From Anaerolineales bacterium HSG25 (lineage in GTDB: Bacteria > Chloroflexota > Anaerolineae > 4572-78 > J111): a stretch of DNA of 34,184 nt. The translations under genes were made by a program, and so were the position numbers. The notes under the pieces are model-generated. The model saw only the letters and a list, made by a program, of their open reading frames with translations, was not told the origin of the DNA and made no database searches. Below, piece by piece: positions 30,950 to 34,184 of this stretch. How positions within the stretch are numbered: position 1 is the stretch's first letter; each line of letters opens with the position of its first letter. Location of the stretch: assembly GCA_030377865.1 (NCBI GenBank), contig JAUCGA010000060.1:1-34184 (forward strand), in the 5' to 3' direction.

Positions 30950-32214
30950 CACAACAGTTTGATACCGTAGTTATTGGGGCAGGCTTGGCCGGATTGACGA
31001 CCGCCATTCAGTCGGCCCAACAAAATAAAAAAACATTACTCGTCGCCACCGGCATAGGAGCTTTACTGCTAACCTCTGGCTGTGTGGATGTTCTTGGATT
31101 TCAATCGGCTCCCTCGCGTGAACCGATTGCTAATCCTTTAGATAAATTGCCGGCGTTTTTGGCTGACCAACCGCATCATCCCTACCATTTAATTGGACGT
31201 GAAAAAATCAAGTCGAGTTTAAATCAGTTTGTCACTATGGTCAACCAAATTGGTTTGGATTATCAGCATCGGGATGGTCAAAACTGGTTTTTACCGAGTC
31301 CGGCAGGGGCAGTTCATCCGACCTATTTAGCCCCCAAATCATTAACACAGGGTGATATTACCACTGGCGGCTCCATGTTACTTGTCGGGTTTCATGAGTT
31401 GCGTGACTTCTATCCTCATTTGATTAGCAAGAACTTAAACGCCCAAGATTTAGGCATAACCTCGACCCCGCATAAACTTAACCTACCGTCCACAATCAAC
31501 GCAACGAACATCACCCCGCTAGAGTTGGCCCGAGTTTTTGAGCAGGCCGAGTTCCGGCAACAACTTGCGGTCGCGTTATCCTCTGTAGCAAAAGGTTATG
31601 ACCGAATCGGTTTTCCGGCGGTGTTGGGACTGCAACAGCATCGGCAGGTACTGGCTGATTTGACTCGCCGAGTCGGCAAACCGATTTTTGAAATCAGCAC
31701 CTTGCCCCCTTCGGTGCCGGGGCGGCGTTTGTTTGATGGGTTGCGTAACCTGTTTCAACAAGCCGGCGGACGATTGATTATCGGTAGTCGGGTTACACAG
31801 GGTAAAATCGAACAAGGCATGGTTAGTGAAATCGTTTTCCAGACGAGTAATCGACCTAAGACCATCAGCGCCAAACATTACATCATGGCAACAGGAAGTC
31901 TGTTTGGTGGCGGACTTGAGACCGACATGAATGGGCGAATCTGGGAGCCGATTTTTAATTTGCCTGTAGCCTCCGAATCGAATCGGCATGTTTGGTTTGC
32001 CGAAAAATTTATCAGTCAAACAGGGCATCCTGTATCACATTATGGTATAAAAGTTAATGAGCGATTCAATCCAGTCGATGAAACGGGACAGGTTATTGCC
32101 ACGAACCTGTATATTGCCGGAGCAACTCTAGCGGGGTATGACTGGACGCAAGGTCGCACTGGCGAAGGGGTGACTGTGACCAGTGCCATGAAAATCGCCG
32201 AACAACTTAATTAA
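30946..32214 (+). CDS. glpB: Anaerobic glycerol-3-phosphate dehydrogenase subunit B
   Basis: Flavoprotein partner of GlpA. At 422 residues it is close to the usual ~420. It has an N-terminal FAD-binding motif FDTVVIGAGLAGLTTAI, then the GlpB-type segment ALLLTSGCVDVLGF. A C-terminal FAD-domain motif LYIAGATLAGYDW is followed by GRTGEGVTVTSAMKIAEQL. I use the GTG at 30946, which overlaps the preceding stop as GTGA and has AAAGGGG 12 nt upstream; another GTG at 30919 would add nine residues that do not fit the family. In E. coli GlpC anchors GlpAB to the membrane; no glpC follows here. Confidence 0.9.
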   Translation: MTQQFDTVVIGAGLAGLTTAIQSAQQNKKTLLVATGIGALLLTSGCVDVLGFQSAPSREPIANPLDKLPAFLADQPHHPYHLIGREKIKSSLNQFVTMVNQIGLDYQHRDGQNWFLPSPAGAVHPTYLAPKSLTQGDITTGGSMLLVGFHELRDFYPHLISKNLNAQDLGITSTPHKLNLPSTINATNITPLELARVFEQAEFRQQLAVALSSVAKGYDRIGFPAVLGLQQHRQVLADLTRRVGKPIFEISTLPPSVPGRRLFDGLRNLFQQAGGRLIIGSRVTQGKIEQGMVSEIVFQTSNRPKTISAKHYIMATGSLFGGGLETDMNGRIWEPIFNLPVASESNRHVWFAEKFISQTGHPVSHYGIKVNERFNPVDETGQVIATNLYIAGATLAGYDWTQGRTGEGVTVTSAMKIAEQLN

Positions 32215-32232
32215 AAGGATATTTGGGGTTTT

Positions 32233-32335
32233 TGTAGTGGTCAGCTTGATGTTGAAAACGGAGTGCAACGGGTTTAGCCGTTGCTACATGCAATGGCTGA
32301 ACCCATTGCACTCCAACATCATCTTGACCACCACA
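32233..32335. mobile_element. MITE-like element, 103 bp, intact copy
   Basis: The ends TGTAGTGGTCAGCTTGATG and its near complement (CATCATCTTGACCACCACA) match the outer element at 18929-19166. The centre is an imperfect palindrome with arms GGAGTGCAACGGGTTTAGCC and GGCTGAACCCATTGCACTCC. It lies directly after glpB and may terminate the glp transcript. Confidence 0.7.
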
Positions 32336-32376
32336 ATATTTACGTTTTTCGTGCAAACATCATGATTGTATCATCA

Positions 32377-32407
32377 TCTTCCCGCAAGTTTAGAACTTGC
32401 GGGAAGA
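32377..32407. repeat. Palindrome, 14-bp arms (TCTTCCCGCAAGTT)
   Basis: Arms 32377-32390 and 32394-32407 are exact complements around TAG. Halves of the same sequence occur separated at about 27831-27842 (CTTCCCGCAAGG) and 27994-28007 (AACTTGCGGGAAGG), so this hairpin is also dispersed. Confidence 0.85.
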
Positions 32408-32433
32408 TTGCTTATCACCTCTGAGGAAAAAAT

Positions 32434-32482
32434 CACGCTTCACGCCTCACGCCTCACGCCTCACATCTCACGCCTCACGTTC
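32434..32482. repeat. Heptamer tandem array (CACGCCT type), seven units
   Basis: Seven 7-bp units (CACGCTT, CACGCCT x3, CACATCT, CACGCCT, CACGTTC) ending 3 bp from the stop codon of the aldehyde dehydrogenase. The same unit family as 21326-21398, again touching a gene end. Confidence 0.9.
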
Positions 32483-32485
32483 ATT

Positions 32486-34006
32486 CTAGCCAAACTCAAT
32501 CCCCTGCGCTAATGGCAGTTCCGTTGACCAGTTGATAGTGTTGGTCTGACGACGCATGTAGCCTCTCCATGCATCCGAGCCGGATTCTCGTCCGCCACCG
32601 GTCTCTTTTTCGCCTCCAAATGCTCCGCCAATCTCGGCTCCACTGGTTCCGATGTTGGCGTTGGCAATCCCACAGTCGGAGCCAGTGGCCGACAAAAACT
32701 GCTCGGTCTTGAGCAGGTTGGTGGTAAAAATCGCACTCGACAACCCTTGCGGCACGGCATTGTGTATGGCTATTGCCTCATCCAAGGTCTCATATTCCAT
32801 CAGATAAAGAATCGGAGCGAAGGTCTCCTCGCAAACTATCGGAGTCTGGCTTGGCATTTTGATAATCGTTGGCTCGACAAAGTTTGCCCCTTTATCAGGC
32901 AGACGGTTGCCACCTGTCAGCACCTCACCCCCTTCAGCTTTGGCAGTTTCGATAGCTGTCATCATCGTTTCTACCGTAGCTTCGTCGATTAACGGCCCCA
33001 TGAGCGTGCCATCAAGCAATGGGTCGCCAATCGGCACTTGTTGATAGCTCTTGACCAATCGCTCAGTCAACTCGGCGGCAATATCTTTTTGCATGATGAT
33101 GCGACGAGTGCTGGTACAGCGCTGTCCGGCTGTGCCAACCGCGCCAAAGACGATGCCCCGCACTGCCAAGTCAAGATTAGAATCCTTGGTGACGATAATG
33201 CCGTTATTACCGCCCAACTCCAAAATTGTTTTTGCCAACCGTCCGGCCACGGTTTTAGCCACATGTCGTCCGATGTTAACCGAGCCAGTAAAGCTAATCA
33301 GGGGCAACAGTGGGTCGTTGAGAAGTCGTTCACCAATCTCCCTACCACTACCGATGAGCAGGTTGAACAAGCCACTCAGACCATGATCGGCCATGACGTT
33401 ATTGGCGATATGTTGCACTGCGACAGCCGTCAACGGCGTGCTAGACGAAGGTTTCCAGATCATACTGTTACCACAAACAGCGGCTAGGGCGGCGTTCCAA
33501 GCCCAGACCGCTACCGGAAAGTTAAAGGCGGTGATGATGCCAATCGGCCCTAGTGGATGCCACTGTTCATACATGCGATGGCCGGGTCGCTCAGAATGCA
33601 TGCTCAGGCCGTACAACTGTCGAGAGAGTCCCACGGCAAAGTCACATATATCGATCATCTCCTGCACCTCGCCCATGCCCTCAGCACGAATCTTGCCCAT
33701 CTCTAGCGAGACCAGTTCGCCCAACGGCTCAAGATTGTCTCGCAGGGCGTTGCCCAAATCTCGAACTAGCAATCCCCGTTTGGGCGCGGGAACCGTGCGC
33801 CATGCCTCAAACGAACTCTGGGATGCGGTCAGTACTTGCTCGTAGGTCGTACCAGTAGCCTGAATTATGCTGGCAATCGCCTCGCCATTGGTCGGGTTGT
33901 AGGACACCAAACGACTACCGTTCGGGTCAGTGATCCAACCGTCCGGGCCGGTACAGGCTCCGGGGTTGGTTTCGGTCAGGTTAAGTTTTTCTAAAATGGT
34001 TTTCAT
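32486..34006 (-). CDS. Aldehyde dehydrogenase, ALDH7-like (aminoadipate-semialdehyde/piperideine-6-carboxylate type)
   Basis: NAD(P)-dependent oxidation of an aldehyde to an acid. By family resemblance the substrate may be alpha-aminoadipate semialdehyde from lysine breakdown. The 506-residue length and the marks fit: GPIGIITAFNFPVAVWAWNA, Glu263 in ILELGGNNG, nucleophile Cys297 in GTAGQRCTSTRR (34 residues apart, as usual), PIVCEETFAPILY, and the ALDH7-like end NIGTSGAEIGGAFGGEKETG. The ATG at 34006 is chosen because GGAGG lies 9 nt upstream; the frame stays open 51 codons further, but those codons look non-coding. No other lysine pathway gene is in view, so substrate is uncertain. Confidence 0.92.
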   Translation of the reverse strand: MKTILEKLNLTETNPGACTGPDGWITDPNGSRLVSYNPTNGEAIASIIQATGTTYEQVLTASQSSFEAWRTVPAPKRGLLVRDLGNALRDNLEPLGELVSLEMGKIRAEGMGEVQEMIDICDFAVGLSRQLYGLSMHSERPGHRMYEQWHPLGPIGIITAFNFPVAVWAWNAALAAVCGNSMIWKPSSSTPLTAVAVQHIANNVMADHGLSGLFNLLIGSGREIGERLLNDPLLPLISFTGSVNIGRHVAKTVAGRLAKTILELGGNNGIIVTKDSNLDLAVRGIVFGAVGTAGQRCTSTRRIIMQKDIAAELTERLVKSYQQVPIGDPLLDGTLMGPLIDEATVETMMTAIETAKAEGGEVLTGGNRLPDKGANFVEPTIIKMPSQTPIVCEETFAPILYLMEYETLDEAIAIHNAVPQGLSSAIFTTNLLKTEQFLSATGSDCGIANANIGTSGAEIGGAFGGEKETGGGRESGSDAWRGYMRRQTNTINWSTELPLAQGIEFG

Positions 34007-34094
34007 GAAAATATACCTCCTAGTATATTGGTTAATTTTAACAGATTGTTTAAATATGGGGATTGTTTTTATGAGAGGGATGTTGATGCCAACC

Positions 34095-34122
34095 ATTATA
34101 GTCAACTTGTTCAGGCAAGCAA
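34095..34122 (-). promoter_or_regulatory. Candidate promoter for the aldehyde dehydrogenase gene
   Basis: On the minus strand: TTGCTT (34117-34122), a 16-bp spacer and a perfect TATAAT (34095-34100), about 89 bp upstream of the ATG. It supports the shorter start at 34006, since the long open frame would begin upstream of this promoter. Confidence 0.45.
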
Positions 34123-34184
34123 AGCATAGAGTTACTAGACGTATTTGCCTGTTAAACAAAACAGATGCTCTGTATTAATGGTTT

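Noticed and set aside
33038..33845. Plus-strand open frames of about 150 codons antisense to the aldehyde dehydrogenase
   Set aside because: They are shadows of a well-conserved coding sequence; the translations are low in recognisable motifs.

Overview
The window looks like a chromosomal segment of a Chloroflexota bacterium, probably Anaerolineae-like. This is inferred, not proven. The supporting signs are a giant secreted multi-propeller protein ending in an IYVPMI-type tail, a fused heme A/heme O synthase, many EAD/CHAT-type conflict genes, intergenic palindromes and 7-bp tandem arrays, and AGGAG-type ribosome binding sites. I saw no tRNA, rRNA, CRISPR array, transposase or phage gene.

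Region 1 (75-7732, minus strand) is the most interesting part. It is a five-gene cluster that reads as a membrane-to-caspase signalling system. It encodes a 1075-residue protein with an exported 14-blade Reg_prop sensor, a Y_Y_Y domain, one membrane helix, a coiled coil and a C-terminal ~90-residue death-like (EAD-type) adaptor. Next come a 216-residue protein with two adaptor modules, a CHAT caspase-like protease with the same adaptor at its N-terminus, and a Trypco2 protein. The last gene is a second propeller that stops before the membrane helix. In effect, the histidine kinase expected behind this sensor type is replaced by a homotypic adaptor that is also present on a protease. The two propeller genes share a 751-bp tract with no differences, while their flanks have diverged.

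Region 2 (8199-18488, minus strand) is one 3429-residue secreted protein. It has 14 LVIVD blades, plant-type leucine-rich repeats, 7 more LVIVD blades, a jelly-roll-like domain, PPC domains, 7 FG-GAP repeats, DUF11, a gingipain-like C25 peptidase, a PKD domain and a prealbumin-like domain. A six-copy 18-bp minisatellite lies inside one PPC domain.

Region 3 (18489-22734) contains nested palindromic elements, a strong promoter, a small CoxB-like membrane peptide, a ctaA-ctaB fusion, and a type III polyketide synthase whose 5' end runs into a heptamer tandem array.

Region 4 (22735-27689, minus strand) reads moeA, hemA, a HAD phosphatase and a Wzt-like ABC ATPase. A 100-bp palindromic element exactly fills the moeA-hemA gap. 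Together with ctaAB, hemA makes heme supply a recurring theme.

Region 5 (27690-28683) is about 1 kb of non-coding palindromes and element remnants.

Region 6 (28684-32214, plus strand) is a tightly overlapping glpA, DUF2185/Imm33-like gene and glpB, with no glpC. Region 7 (32215-34184) has another palindromic element, a heptamer array and an ALDH7-type aldehyde dehydrogenase on the minus strand.
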